NCBI RefSeq assembly: GCF_003001675.1
Contig: NZ_PVYW01000007.1
Span: 264,322 to 328,321 of the forward strand
Source of the DNA: Cohnella sp. SGD-V74
GTDB taxonomy: Bacteria > Bacillota > Bacilli > Paenibacillales > Paenibacillaceae
Direction: 5' to 3'
DNA: 64,000 bases
A program made the position numbers and the translations under genes. Positions 41,092-51,803 of the stretch are shown here, piece by piece (within the stretch, counting starts at the first letter, position 1; each line of letters opens with the position of its first letter). The notes below the pieces were generated by a model. That model worked only from the letters and a program-made list of their open reading frames with translations, did no database searches and had not been told where the DNA came from.

Positions 41092-43936
41092 CTTGAAGAG
41101 CCATTACTATAAAAGGAGTATCACGACCCGATTCGCGAGCTTGATGCTCGTGCTGCTTCTGCTCGTGTTTGTCGGCGCGGCGTTCATCTACTGGAGCGAT
41201 CGCCAGATTGAGAACGAATACCGGGAAGTGCACGACCGTTACAAGCTCAAGCAGCAGCTGACCCAAGAGGCGATGATGCATCTGAACGGCATTTCCATTC
41301 GTTCGTTCGCTTATTTGGCGGCGCCGGACGATCGGGAATACGAGTTTGTGGTCGGCGCCGGGGATCAATTGAGCGCCGTGATCGCCCAATACACGCAGCT
41401 TTCGTTGGAGGGGCGCGAGCAGGAGTTCGCGGCGGAGTCGGAGAGATTCCGGGACCGGTATTTTAAAGGCTGGTTTCCGGATGCGGCGCAGCTGGCGAAG
41501 GATAACGACAGGGCGGAGTTGCGCCGGATGTTCGCTTCCGAGGAGGGGCGGATGCTGGAGCGCCTGGTCCAGGAGACGAGAGAGCTCCATGCATTCTATC
41601 AGCAGAAGCTGGAAGAGACGAGCGCGCTTCTGGCCGATTCCGTAACGAAGCGTAACATTCAGTTCATCGTCTACGTCTCCGGGATCGTGGCCCTGTCCGG
41701 CATTGTCATCTTCATGGTCGCCAGAGATTTCGGGATGCCGATCAGCAGGCTGGCCGCCAACGCGAAGCAATTCGCCGCGGGGCGCGAGCAGGATATTCGG
41801 TATACGAACAGGCAGGACGAGATCGGAGGACTCGCCAGGGCGATGGAGGCGATGATGTCCGAGATTCAGGCCAAGGCCGGGGAGCTGCTGGCTCAGAACG
41901 AAGAGCTGCTGGCCCAGCAGGAAGAACTGCAAGCCCAGCAGGATGAGCTGACGAAGGCGCTTGGACTCATGGAAGAGAACGAGGCGAGGCTGCGGCGGGG
42001 CAACGAGTTCGTGCAGGCTCTGGCGAACACGCTGGACCGGTCGGAGCTGCTGAAGAGCATCATTCGCAACATGGTGCATATTCTGAAAGCCGACAAAGGC
42101 ATCGTTATCCGGCTGACCGCGGATCGGGACCATGCCGCGTACGGATTGTCCGAGGAGGCGATCCGCAGATTCGTCGAAGCGGCGGACGATGGGCTGCTCG
42201 CGCGAGTGAAGGAGAGCGGAACGGCGTATGCGCTCGAACGTCCGGCCACGTCGGCTGAACTCGGGTATCACGGCGAATCCGACGGGCTGCGGGCTTGCGA
42301 TTTTTACTTGCCCGTCTTGAACTCCGACAATAAGGTGACGGCATGCATCGTGCTCACCCGGATCGGGTCGGCGCTGACGGAGAGGGAAGAAGCCGAAGCG
42401 TCCGCCTTCGCCAAACAGATTTCGATTTCCCTCGACAAGCTGGAACTGTACGAGAAAGCCGAACGCCAGCGCCAAATGGTGCAAAATACGCTGGATTCGC
42501 TCCACGAAGGCGTGCAGCTGATCGACAAGGAAGGGACGACGGTGCTCGTCAACTCGAAATGGATCGAGATGATGGGCGACGAAGCCGGCCGGAGCTGGAA
42601 TCCGACCATCGAACAATACGGCGCTTACGTTCAGCCTTACGTCAAGGATCCCGTTCCGTTCGGGAAGTTCATCTCCGATATCGTGGACGGACAGGAGACG
42701 GAGGCGAAGAGCATCGTCTACGAATGGGAAGGGCCGGTCAAGCGACACATTCAGATGTACTACGAGCCGCTGTACCGGGGAGAGGAAAGAATCGGCACGC
42801 TGTTCGTCCACCGCGACGTGACCAGAGAGCACGAGATGGATCGGGTGAAATCGGAGTTCGTCAGCACGGTCAGCCATGAGCTGCGGACGCCGCTGGCCAG
42901 CGTGCTCGGCTTCGCGGAGCTGCTGCTGCACAAAGAGCTGGCCCCGGAGAGGCAGAAGAAATACATCCGCACCATTCATAAGGAAGCGTCTCGTCTGACG
43001 GCTCTGATCAACGATTTTCTCGATTTGCAGCGGATGGAGTCCGGCAGGCAATCTTACGATTTCGCCAAGGTGAGCGTCGTTCCGCTCATCCGGGAAGTGC
43101 TCGAGATGCAGCAGGTGGCCTCGGCCAATCACACGTTCGAATGGGTAAAAAATACGGACGAGACGGAAGTATACGCGGACGCGGACAAGCTGAAGCAGGT
43201 GTTCATGAACCTGATCGGCAACGCCGTCAAGTACTCCCCCGACGGAGGCACGGTGACGGTCGCTTGCGGGATGGAGGACGGGCATCTTCGGATCGACGTC
43301 GCCGACGAAGGATTGGGCATCCCGTCGGAATCGCTGCCGGGGCTGTTCTCCAAGTTTTATCGCGTAGACAATTCGGATCGCCGGGAGATCGGGGGCACCG
43401 GACTCGGGCTCGCCATCGTCAAGGAGATAATGGACGTGCATAAGGGCAAGGTGTCCGCTTCGTCTGTCTACGGACGGGGCAGCACGTTCACCTTGATGCT
43501 TCCGTTGCCGGCCGAGCCGGCGGAGAGCTGGCGGAGAGAAGCTGCGGCGGGTTCCGAACGGGAGCGCGCGGCGGAGATCTACCTGATCGAGGACGATCCG
43601 GACTTGGCCGATCTGCTGGCGGACGAGCTGGAAGCTTCCGGCTACGGAGTCAGCCGGTTCTCCAACGAAGAGGCTGCGATGAAGGCGCTGGAATCTTTCA
43701 TTCCCGCTGCCGTCGTGCTCGATCTTGTGCTGGAGCGCGGGACGGACGGCTGGCTCCTTGCCGAACGGATCAAGCGGGACGAGCGTCTTCGGGACGTGCC
43801 GATCGTCGTGTCGAGCGCCTTCGAGGAACAGGAGCGGGCTCGGCGTCTCGGCGTTACGGAATATCTCGTCAAGCCGTATCCTCCCGGCAAGCTGGCCGAA
43901 GCGCTGGGACGCATCGTCGCCGGCCGTTCGATTTGA
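41084..43936 (+). CDS. Hybrid sensor histidine kinase (HAMP-GAF-PAS-HisKA-HATPase-REC)
   Basis: A 950-residue membrane kinase. Helices near 18-38 and 190-210 enclose a ~150-residue helical extracellular domain; HAMP and a Gln-rich coiled coil (LLAQNEELLAQQEEL) follow. Then come a GAF-like domain (~310-460), a PAS-like domain (~470-580), HisKA with the phospho-His in STVSHELRTPL, an ATPase with NLIGNAVKYSP, DEGLGIP and GGTGLGLAIVKE, and a C-terminal receiver (LIEDDPDLAD, VLDLVLERGTDG, VKPYPPG). With the upstream HPt protein it can form a full His-Asp-His-Asp relay. No output DNA-binding domain is present. Confidence 0.93.
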   Translation: MRSLKSHYYKRSITTRFASLMLVLLLLVFVGAAFIYWSDRQIENEYREVHDRYKLKQQLTQEAMMHLNGISIRSFAYLAAPDDREYEFVVGAGDQLSAVIAQYTQLSLEGREQEFAAESERFRDRYFKGWFPDAAQLAKDNDRAELRRMFASEEGRMLERLVQETRELHAFYQQKLEETSALLADSVTKRNIQFIVYVSGIVALSGIVIFMVARDFGMPISRLAANAKQFAAGREQDIRYTNRQDEIGGLARAMEAMMSEIQAKAGELLAQNEELLAQQEELQAQQDELTKALGLMEENEARLRRGNEFVQALANTLDRSELLKSIIRNMVHILKADKGIVIRLTADRDHAAYGLSEEAIRRFVEAADDGLLARVKESGTAYALERPATSAELGYHGESDGLRACDFYLPVLNSDNKVTACIVLTRIGSALTEREEAEASAFAKQISISLDKLELYEKAERQRQMVQNTLDSLHEGVQLIDKEGTTVLVNSKWIEMMGDEAGRSWNPTIEQYGAYVQPYVKDPVPFGKFISDIVDGQETEAKSIVYEWEGPVKRHIQMYYEPLYRGEERIGTLFVHRDVTREHEMDRVKSEFVSTVSHELRTPLASVLGFAELLLHKELAPERQKKYIRTIHKEASRLTALINDFLDLQRMESGRQSYDFAKVSVVPLIREVLEMQQVASANHTFEWVKNTDETEVYADADKLKQVFMNLIGNAVKYSPDGGTVTVACGMEDGHLRIDVADEGLGIPSESLPGLFSKFYRVDNSDRREIGGTGLGLAIVKEIMDVHKGKVSASSVYGRGSTFTLMLPLPAEPAESWRREAAAGSERERAAEIYLIEDDPDLADLLADELEASGYGVSRFSNEEAAMKALESFIPAAVVLDLVLERGTDGWLLAERIKRDERLRDVPIVVSSAFEEQERARRLGVTEYLVKPYPPGKLAEALGRIVAGRSI

Positions 43937-43996
43937 ATTGGCCGAGGGTTCTGTATATAGTAGTAACAAGAGTATGAGACGTGGGTGAGAACGGCG

Positions 43997-44413
43997 ATGC
44001 CGGACAAGCGGAAAGTAAAAGTCGGCTTCCGGAGCTGGCAGGAGGACGGAAGCGTACGGCGATCGGAGATGCCGGGAGAGCTGTTCCGCCTGAATACGGG
44101 CTGGGCGCTGACCTATATCGAGGAGCCCGACGAGAACGGCGTGCAAGCAAACAACACGCTGTTCATTCGTGAGAACGAGCTGCAGCTCAGGCGGCGGGGT
44201 TCGATATTATTCGAGCAGAAATTTCGGCAGGGACAGCTCGAGACGGGCAAGATGGAGACGCCGTACGGACTTCACGGCGTGCAGGCGCTCACTTCGCTGC
44301 TCGACAGCGAAGTGTCGGATTCCGGCGGCCGCGTGGAGTGGTCGTACGACCTGCTCATGCAAGATCAGAAGGTCGGAAGCTTCCGCATCCGGCTCGATAT
44401 TCGGGAGGAATAA
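43997..44413 (+). CDS. ywiB: DUF1934 family protein, YwiB-like
   Basis: A 138-residue small beta-rich protein (RNTGWALTYIEEP-like core, TPYGLHGVQALTS, VEWSYDLLMQDQKVGSFRI). The family is widespread in Firmicutes, is predicted to be a lipocalin-like barrel and has no proven function. It lies 5 bp upstream of argS, the arrangement seen in Bacillus (ywiB-argS). ATG 43997 follows GGGTGAG; GTG 43985 overlaps that site. Confidence 0.85.
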   Translation: MPDKRKVKVGFRSWQEDGSVRRSEMPGELFRLNTGWALTYIEEPDENGVQANNTLFIRENELQLRRRGSILFEQKFRQGQLETGKMETPYGLHGVQALTSLLDSEVSDSGGRVEWSYDLLMQDQKVGSFRIRLDIREE

Positions 44414-44418
44414 GCTAG

Positions 44419-46095
44419 ATGAGCGTATTGGAACAATTGCAATTATCGGTGAAAGAGGCGCTGGCGGACGCGGCGCTGGCGGCCGGCTTGGTCGCGGACA
44501 AGGGAGAACTGCCGGTCATCGCGCTGGAGGTTCCGAAGGACAAGGCGCACGGAGACTTGGCCACGAACCTGGCGATGCAGCTGACGAAGATCGCGAAGAG
44601 AAATCCGCGGCAGATCGCCGAGGCCATCATCGGCAAGCTGGAAGAGGGACGGGCCTACATTCAATCGGCCGAAATTGCCGGTCCGGGCTTCATCAACTTC
44701 CGTCTGGACAAGAGTTATCTGTACCCCGTTGTCGGCGAAGCGCTCGCTCAGGGCGATAAGTACGGCTATATCGATGCGGGGCAAGGCAAGAAAGTTCAGG
44801 TCGAATTCGTCAGCGCCAACCCGACGGGAAGCCTGCATCTGGGCCATGCGCGCGGAGCGGCAGTCGGAGACGCGCTCTGCAGCGTGCTGTCCGCGGCCGG
44901 CTACGAGGTGAGGCGCGAATATTATATCAACGATGCCGGCAACCAGGTGAACAATCTGGCCAAGTCGCTGGAGGCGCGCTATCGTCAGGCGCTGGGTCAG
45001 GAAGCGGAAATGCCGGAAGACGGGTATTACGGGGAGGACATCGTCGGCTTCGCCAAAGAGTTGGCTGAAGAAGAAGGAGACCGGCTGCTGTCCCTGTCCG
45101 ACGAGGAGCGCTTCTCGTTCTTCCGCCGTTACGGGCTGGACAAGGAGCTGGCCAAGATCAAGCGCGATCTGGCGCGGTTCGGGGTGCGGTTCGACGAGTG
45201 GTACAGCGAGACTTCGCTCTACGAATCCGGCAAGGTGATCGAAGTGCTCGACGCGCTGCGCGCCAAGGGACACGTATACGATCAGGACGGAGCGGTCTGG
45301 CTCGCGTCCACGACGTTCGGCGACGACAAGGATCGCGTGCTCGTGAAGAACGACGGCAGCTATACGTACTTGACCCCGGACGCCGCTTACCATATGGATA
45401 AGTACAAACGGGGCTACGACCAGATGATCAACATCTGGGGAGCCGACCATCACGGCTACATTCCGCGGATGAAGGCGGCAATGGCGGCGATGGGCAACGA
45501 CCCGGACAAGCTGACCGTGTTGATCGCCCAGATGGTCAGCCTGTTCCAGAACGGCGAGAAAGTGAAAATGTCCAAGCGTACGGGCAAGGCGATCACGATG
45601 GAGGATCTCATGGACGAGGTCGGAGTCGACGCCATCCGCTATTTCTTCACGATGCGGAGCATGGACTCCCATCTGGATTTCGACATGGATCTGGCCGTGT
45701 CGAAATCCAACGAGAACCCGGTGTTCTACGTTCAGTACGCTCATGCGAGAATATGCAGCATTTTCCGCCAGGCGGAGGAGCAAGGAGTGGCGGTTCGGAA
45801 TTGGACGGAAGTCGACTTGACTCGTCTGACGGCCGAACAGGAGCTCGACCTTCTGCGGAAGGTGGGGGAATTGCCGGAGACGATCGCGGAAGCGGCTCGC
45901 ATCTACGCGCCTCACGCAATCATCCGCTACGTCTACGAACTGGCCTCCCAGTTCCACAGCTACTATAAGGCGGAGCGCGTCATTACCGAGGACGCGGAGC
46001 AGAGTCAGGCCCGCTTGCAGCTGCTCGCCGCGATCCGAATCGCGATCGCGAACGCGCTGGCGCTCGTCGGCGTGTCCGCCCCGGACAAAATGTAA
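44419..46095 (+). CDS. argS: Arginyl-tRNA synthetase, housekeeping copy
   Basis: A 558-residue class I synthetase with the HIGH-type motif [44 protein letters not shown], and the C-terminal anticodon-binding domain ending PDKM. This is the usual bacillar ArgS in its usual context after ywiB. It is clearly different from the T-box-controlled ArgS at 36949-38649, which uses KMSTR. No T-box lies in front of it. Confidence 0.97.
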   Translation: MSVLEQLQLSVKEALADAALAAGLVADKGELPVIALEVPKDKAHGDLATNLAMQLTKIAKRNPRQIAEAIIGKLEEGRAYIQSAEIAGPGFINFRLDKSYLYPVVGEALAQGDKYGYIDAGQGKKVQVEFVSANPTGSLHLGHARGAAVGDALCSVLSAAGYEVRREYYINDAGNQVNNLAKSLEARYRQALGQEAEMPEDGYYGEDIVGFAKELAEEEGDRLLSLSDEERFSFFRRYGLDKELAKIKRDLARFGVRFDEWYSETSLYESGKVIEVLDALRAKGHVYDQDGAVWLASTTFGDDKDRVLVKNDGSYTYLTPDAAYHMDKYKRGYDQMINIWGADHHGYIPRMKAAMAAMGNDPDKLTVLIAQMVSLFQNGEKVKMSKRTGKAITMEDLMDEVGVDAIRYFFTMRSMDSHLDFDMDLAVSKSNENPVFYVQYAHARICSIFRQAEEQGVAVRNWTEVDLTRLTAEQELDLLRKVGELPETIAEAARIYAPHAIIRYVYELASQFHSYYKAERVITEDAEQSQARLQLLAAIRIAIANALALVGVSAPDKM

Positions 46096-46098
46096 AGC

Positions 46099-47391
46099 TC
46101 ACAATTGATCCACCGCGCTTAAGATGCGCGTTACGTTAAGCTCCCCGGCCGTCCGGGGGGCTTTCGCGCTTCTGAGGGGGACGGCGGCGTTCTTGACGAT
46201 CGACTTGATCTGCCCCGGGGAGAGTCCCGGCCTCAGCGACAGCAGCAGGGCGATCGCTCCCGTCACGTGCGACGTGGCCATCGACGTGCCGCTCATCTCG
46301 CGATGCTTGCCTTTCAGCCAAGAAGACATGATCCGATCGCCGGGAGCGTAAATATCGATGAGCGAGCTGCGGTTCGTGAACTTGGCGATGCGTCCGGTCC
46401 GGTTCGTCGCTCCGACGGCGATCGTCTGGCCGAAGCCTGCCGGATAATCGATGTCCCCGACCCGGCCTTCGTTGCCGGACGAGGCGACGATCAGCACGCC
46501 CGAATGGTAGGCGTGATTGACGGCGCTGAGCAGGGAGCGGCTTTTCGTGCGCATGCCGAAGCTCATATTGACGACGTCCATATGGTTGCGGACGCACCAT
46601 TCGATGCCCAGGACGATGTCGGAGACGTAGGCGGTGCCGTTATGGTCGAAAGCTTTGACCGGATAGATCATCGAGCGCGGAGCGACGCCGATCATGCCTT
46701 GAAGCTCGTTGGCGGCGGCGATCGTTCCGGCGATGTGCGTGCCGTGGCCGTTGTCGTCCTGGGGCAGCGCCATCCGGTTCAGCAGGTTGATGCCGCGTTC
46801 GAGCGAATGCCGCAAGTCCGGATGTCCGTAATCTACCCCGGTGTCGATAACGCCCACTTTCACCCGATATCCCGTCGTTCTCCCCCAGGCTTGCGGCGCT
46901 TGAATGCGGCGCACGCCCCAAGGAATGCCTTTATCGGTGACGATCGCTCCCTTGGGCAGCGCGCGCGTCCAGACCGGCGCGTCTTCTTCGCAGACCGCCT
47001 TGCCGGCGAGCGCTGAGGTTAAGCGGAGAGCATCGTCGGCGGGGCAAGAGACCGCCTGAATGAGCGGGAGAGGGCGAATGCCGCCATTCGGCTCTCCGGA
47101 GCTGGGGGCGCCTATTCGCCATTGCTGCAGGAAACGTTCGTAATCGCGGCGATCGAGAAAGCGCACGATCTGTCTTCGGCCGTATTCCTTCGGCGGGCCA
47201 GGGGATTCGTGGAGTCCGTCCACGGCTTGGCTTGCATCCTCCAATGCGGCTTCCCTCCCGGACGAATGTGCAGGGCAAGACGGCGCAACGGGCCGAGCTT
47301 CCCTGCCGTATCCTCTACTGTATGAGAGGCCGGAGGCAAAAGCTTGGGAATGTGGCCTTTTTAACAGGAAATAGGCGGCGTCCCGTGTCAT
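46099..47391 (-). CDS. Subtilisin-like serine protease (S8 family)
   Basis: A ~430-residue subtilase. The catalytic triad is Asp in VGVIDTGVDYGHPDL, His in DDNGHGTHIAGT and Ser in MSGTSMATSHVTG, with the oxyanion Asn region in VIVASSGNEG. Residues 1-~145 are a propeptide-like region without a recognisable Sec signal, so it may be cytoplasmic (IspA-like) or matured differently. ATG 47391 with AGAGG upstream is preferred; the frame is open to 47520 but that part overlaps a terminator hairpin. It ends 4 bp from the argS stop, convergent. Confidence 0.87.
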   Translation of the reverse strand: MTRDAAYFLLKRPHSQAFASGLSYSRGYGREARPVAPSCPAHSSGREAALEDASQAVDGLHESPGPPKEYGRRQIVRFLDRRDYERFLQQWRIGAPSSGEPNGGIRPLPLIQAVSCPADDALRLTSALAGKAVCEEDAPVWTRALPKGAIVTDKGIPWGVRRIQAPQAWGRTTGYRVKVGVIDTGVDYGHPDLRHSLERGINLLNRMALPQDDNGHGTHIAGTIAAANELQGMIGVAPRSMIYPVKAFDHNGTAYVSDIVLGIEWCVRNHMDVVNMSFGMRTKSRSLLSAVNHAYHSGVLIVASSGNEGRVGDIDYPAGFGQTIAVGATNRTGRIAKFTNRSSLIDIYAPGDRIMSSWLKGKHREMSGTSMATSHVTGAIALLLSLRPGLSPGQIKSIVKNAAVPLRSAKAPRTAGELNVTRILSAVDQL

Positions 47392-47490
47392 TTTCGCCTC
47401 TGCGACATAGGATGAATGGAGAGTTTCCCGGTGAGACTCTTGGTCATGCCGGTTCCTCCGCCCGCGGAGCGGCCGGGAAGGATACAGTCG

Positions 47491-47534
47491 AAAAGCGAAG
47501 GCGCCGTCCGCCGGGGACACGCCTTCGCTTTTTC
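47491..47534. terminator. Bidirectional intrinsic terminator before rpoE
   Basis: AAAAGCGAAGGCG and CGCCTTCGCTTTTT form a 13-bp stem with T runs on both strands. On the + strand it would stop any read-through from argS across the subtilase gene and insulate rpoE. Confidence 0.75.
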
Positions 47535-47579
47535 GTTTTCGCGACTTGCAATTTTAGGCGAAATACGGTTTACTAAAGG

Positions 47580-47607
47580 TTGACAAATTAACGTGAAGGT
47601 TTATACC
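47580..47607 (+). promoter_or_regulatory. SigA promoter of rpoE
   Basis: A perfect TTGACA at 47580-47585 and TATACC at 47602-47607 are 16 bp apart, 30 bp before the start codon. Confidence 0.7.
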
Positions 47608-47636
47608 GGTTCACATACAGAGAGGATGGAAGTCGC

Positions 47637-48221
47637 GTGAGCGCCGAATACGTGCTGAAAATCGACTCCGAGAAAATCCGCGAGATGCCGATGGTCGATC
47701 TGGCTTATGAGCTGTTGAAGACAGCGAACACCCCGTTCTACTATCGCGATCTGATGATGGAAATCGCCAAGATGCGCGGATTGTCCCAGGAGCAAATCAC
47801 GGAAGTCATTGCCCAACTCTACACGGAAATCAATATCGACGGAAGATTCGCCTGCGTAGGCGGCAACGTCTGGGGCCTGAAGCGCTGGTATCCGGTCGAG
47901 CGTTCCGACGAGCAGATGGGAGGCGCGAAGCGTCCTCGCATCATCAACGACGACGACGATGACGAAGACGACGATCTGTACGGCGAAGACGAGGAAGTCG
48001 CGTCCGGAGACGACGAGAGCTACGATCTGTTCGACGAGGACCAGGAGGGCGTGTTCGAAGAAGGCGAAGAAGCTGCGGACGCCGACGACGAGGTCGTGCT
48101 CGAGGACGAGGAAGAAGCCGAGATCGACGAAGAGATTGAACCGGTCGACGAGGACGACGATTTCGACGACGAAGAAGAGGAAGCTGCAGACGAAGAGTTC
48201 GACGACGAAGACGATAATTGA
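47637..48221 (+). CDS. rpoE: RNA polymerase delta subunit
   Basis: A 194-residue Firmicute-specific subunit that lowers non-specific binding of RNA polymerase and speeds recycling. Residues 1-~95 are the folded HARE-HTH domain (PMVDLAYELLKTANTPFYYRDLM, LYTEINIDGRFACVGGNVWGL). The rest is an almost purely Asp/Glu tail, characteristic of RpoE. GTG 47637 is used. The rpoE-pyrG order matches Bacillus. A GC-rich hairpin without a T run (48229-48250) follows the stop. Confidence 0.97.
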   Translation: MSAEYVLKIDSEKIREMPMVDLAYELLKTANTPFYYRDLMMEIAKMRGLSQEQITEVIAQLYTEINIDGRFACVGGNVWGLKRWYPVERSDEQMGGAKRPRIINDDDDDEDDDLYGEDEEVASGDDESYDLFDEDQEGVFEEGEEAADADDEVVLEDEEEAEIDEEIEPVDEDDDFDDEEEEAADEEFDDEDDN

Positions 48222-48292
48222 CCGGTCCGCGGCGCTTCCGGGCGCCGCGAGAATCCGGCTTTCCCGTTGGCGAAATGGGGGAACCGTTCTAC

Positions 48293-48334
48293 TTGACACC
48301 GCCCATTCCAGAAGTTAAACTTAGGCTTGGGCTT
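48293..48334 (+). promoter_or_regulatory. pyrG promoter with GGGCTT initial transcribed sequence
   Basis: TTGACA (48293-48298), 17 bp, TAAACT (48316-48321), then GGGCTT at 48329-48334 at the expected start point. In Bacillus subtilis pyrG begins GGGCTC and RNA polymerase adds extra G residues when CTP is scarce. The same start sequence here supports the same CTP-sensing mechanism. Confidence 0.65.
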
Positions 48335-48358
48335 TAGAAGCGCGGTTTTCTATAGTGA

Positions 48359-50098
<1,740 letters not shown>

Positions 50099-50114
50099 TC
50101 CGGAAGAAGCGACG

Positions 50115-50146
50115 GGCTGTCCCACAATGTGGGACAGCCTTTTTTT
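50115..50146 (+). terminator. Rho-independent terminator of pyrG
   Basis: GGCTGTCCCAC-AAT-GTGGGACAGCC is a perfect 11-bp hairpin followed by seven T. Confidence 0.95.
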
Positions 50147-50234
50147 CGGATGTTGGAGGAACGTTGAATAAGAAGGGTTGCAAAGTGTCAATAATCGATA
50201 TTTGAAACGCTGTACATATTTTTACATGGAAAGA

Positions 50235-50263
50235 GAAGGAATTCACGCTTCTGGTCACGAATA
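50235..50263 (+). promoter_or_regulatory. SigH-type promoter of spo0F
   Basis: GAAGGAATT (50235-50243) matches the SigH -35 RnAGGAwWW; after 12 bp, CACGAATAA-like sequence with GAAT at 50259-50262 fits the -10 (RnnGAATww, first position off). Bacillus spo0F is known to use SigH. TGTCAAT at 50186-50192 resembles a Spo0A box. Confidence 0.55.
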
Positions 50264-50295
50264 AGGCTACAACAGTGATTCGGAGGGATGAGCTC

Positions 50296-50691
50296 TTGGA
50301 CAAGAAAAGATTATTGATCGTAGACGATCAGGTCGGTATCCGCATTTTGTTGTTGGAGGTTTTCGCTACCGAGGGCTATGACACCTTTCAAGCGGCGAAC
50401 GGAAGAACGGCTTTGGACATCGTGCGCACGAACCGTCCCGATCTCGTTCTGCTCGACATGAAGATCCCAGGGATGGACGGGCTTGAGATTCTCAAGCAGA
50501 TCAAGGAGTACGACCGGGACATCAAGGTCATCATGATGACCGCTTACGGAGAACTGGATATGATCAAGGAAGCGACGGATCTGGGCGCGCTGATGCATTT
50601 TACGAAGCCGTTCGACATCGACGAGATGAGGCTGGCCGTCAATATGCAGCTTGGGCACGGATCATCGTCCCAGTTCGCTACCGGCTCGTGA
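50296..50691 (+). CDS. spo0F: Sporulation phosphorelay response regulator Spo0F
   Basis: A 131-residue receiver that carries phosphate from sporulation kinases to Spo0B. With TTG 50296 as start, the key residues fall exactly at the Bacillus numbering: Asp10, Asp11, Asp54 (acceptor), Thr82 and Lys104, in [34 protein letters not shown] and [17 protein letters not shown] lies seven bases upstream of the TTG, supporting that start over 50275. Flanked by pyrG and fba as in Bacillus. A ~10-residue C-terminal tail is extra. Confidence 0.96.
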   Translation: MDKKRLLIVDDQVGIRILLLEVFATEGYDTFQAANGRTALDIVRTNRPDLVLLDMKIPGMDGLEILKQIKEYDRDIKVIMMTAYGELDMIKEATDLGALMHFTKPFDIDEMRLAVNMQLGHGSSSQFATGS

Positions 50692-50829
50692 TTCCGCTCC
50701 CGGGCAGGAGGCGCGGTTAAACCTGGAAACAAGAGTTCGGTTTACCTCGCAAAGTTATTTTGTGTTATAATAACGCAGTATGTACGATGCGTGAGAAATC
50801 GAATGAAACCGCAGGAGGAATTGTACACT

Positions 50830-51684
50830 ATGCCATTAGTATCGATGTCCGAATTTTTACCTCAAGCCAAAGCCGGCAAGTATGCCATCGGTCAGTTCAA
50901 CATGAACAATCTGGAGTTTGCCCAAGCGATCACGGAAGCTGCGATCGCGGAAAATTCCCCATTCATTTTCGGCGTCAGCGAAGGCGCCCTGAAATATATG
51001 GGGATGGAGTATACGGTTGCGATCGCCAAGGCGGCCGCCGAGAAATCCGGTCTGCCTATCGCGCTGCACCTGGATCACGGCAGCAATTTCGATATTGCAA
51101 TGAAATGTATCCGCGCCGGTTTCTCTTCCGTTATGTTCGACGGCTCCCACCATTCCTTCGAGGACAACATCCGCTTGACCAAGGAAGTCGTTAAGGCTGC
51201 TCATGCGATGGGCGTATCCGTCGAAGGCGAGCTGGGCACGATCGGCGGCGTCGAGGACGATCTGAGCGTGGACGAAGCGGACGCGAAGTTGGCCAAACCT
51301 GAGGAAGCGATCCGTTTCTACGAAGAGACGGGCGTCGACTGTCTGGCTATCGCCGTAGGTACGGCTCACGGCATGTACAAAGGCGAAGTGAAAATCCACT
51401 TCGATATCATCAAAGAGGTTGTAGCCAAAATTCCGGTTCCTGTCGTTCTTCACGGCGGCTCCGGCGTTCCGGACGACATGATTCGCGAAGCGATTCAATC
51501 CGGAGCGGGCAAGATCAACGTGAACACCGAGAACCAAGTCGCTTGCACGGCCGCTATTCGCGACGTTCTCGGCAAGAACGACAGCGTGATCGATCCTCGC
51601 AAATATTTGACGCCTGCCCGCGACGCCATGAAAGCCGTCGTACAGGAGAAAATCCGCCTGTTCGGAAGCAGCAACAAAGCATAA
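50830..51684 (+). CDS. fba: Class II fructose-bisphosphate aldolase
   Basis: A 284-residue zinc aldolase of glycolysis and gluconeogenesis that cleaves fructose 1,6-bisphosphate to two triose phosphates. Zinc and substrate motifs are HLDHGSNFD, GTAHGMYKG, VLHGGSGVPDD and INVNTENQ. ATG 50830 follows GGAGGAA; the 13 residues before it in the open frame lie on the leader. TATAAT at 50766-50771 is a probable -10 with a weak -35. Confidence 0.97.
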   Translation: MPLVSMSEFLPQAKAGKYAIGQFNMNNLEFAQAITEAAIAENSPFIFGVSEGALKYMGMEYTVAIAKAAAEKSGLPIALHLDHGSNFDIAMKCIRAGFSSVMFDGSHHSFEDNIRLTKEVVKAAHAMGVSVEGELGTIGGVEDDLSVDEADAKLAKPEEAIRFYEETGVDCLAIAVGTAHGMYKGEVKIHFDIIKEVVAKIPVPVVLHGGSGVPDDMIREAIQSGAGKINVNTENQVACTAAIRDVLGKNDSVIDPRKYLTPARDAMKAVVQEKIRLFGSSNKA

Positions 51685-51718
51685 TCGAGTAACAGCATCC
51701 TATCATCGTATTTTAACG

Positions 51719-51750
51719 CGGGAAAACGTCATGGGGCGTTTTCCCGTTCC
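51719..51750 (+). terminator. Probable terminator after fba
   Basis: GGGAAAACG (51720-51728) and CGTTTTCCC (51737-51745) pair perfectly; the following GTTCCTTC is only moderately T-rich. Confidence 0.55.
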
Positions 51751-51803
51751 TTCATGTGCCGGTGATTCCCATCGGCAACAACACGAGGAGGAAGACGGCA
51801 TTC

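Noticed and set aside
41042..44146. 1034-codon open frame on the - strand
   Set aside because: It mirrors the hybrid kinase and YwiB-like gene on the other strand and has no domain or ribosome site.
48229..48250. Terminator after rpoE
   Set aside because: The GC-rich hairpin lacks a T run on the + strand, so it was not called a terminator.
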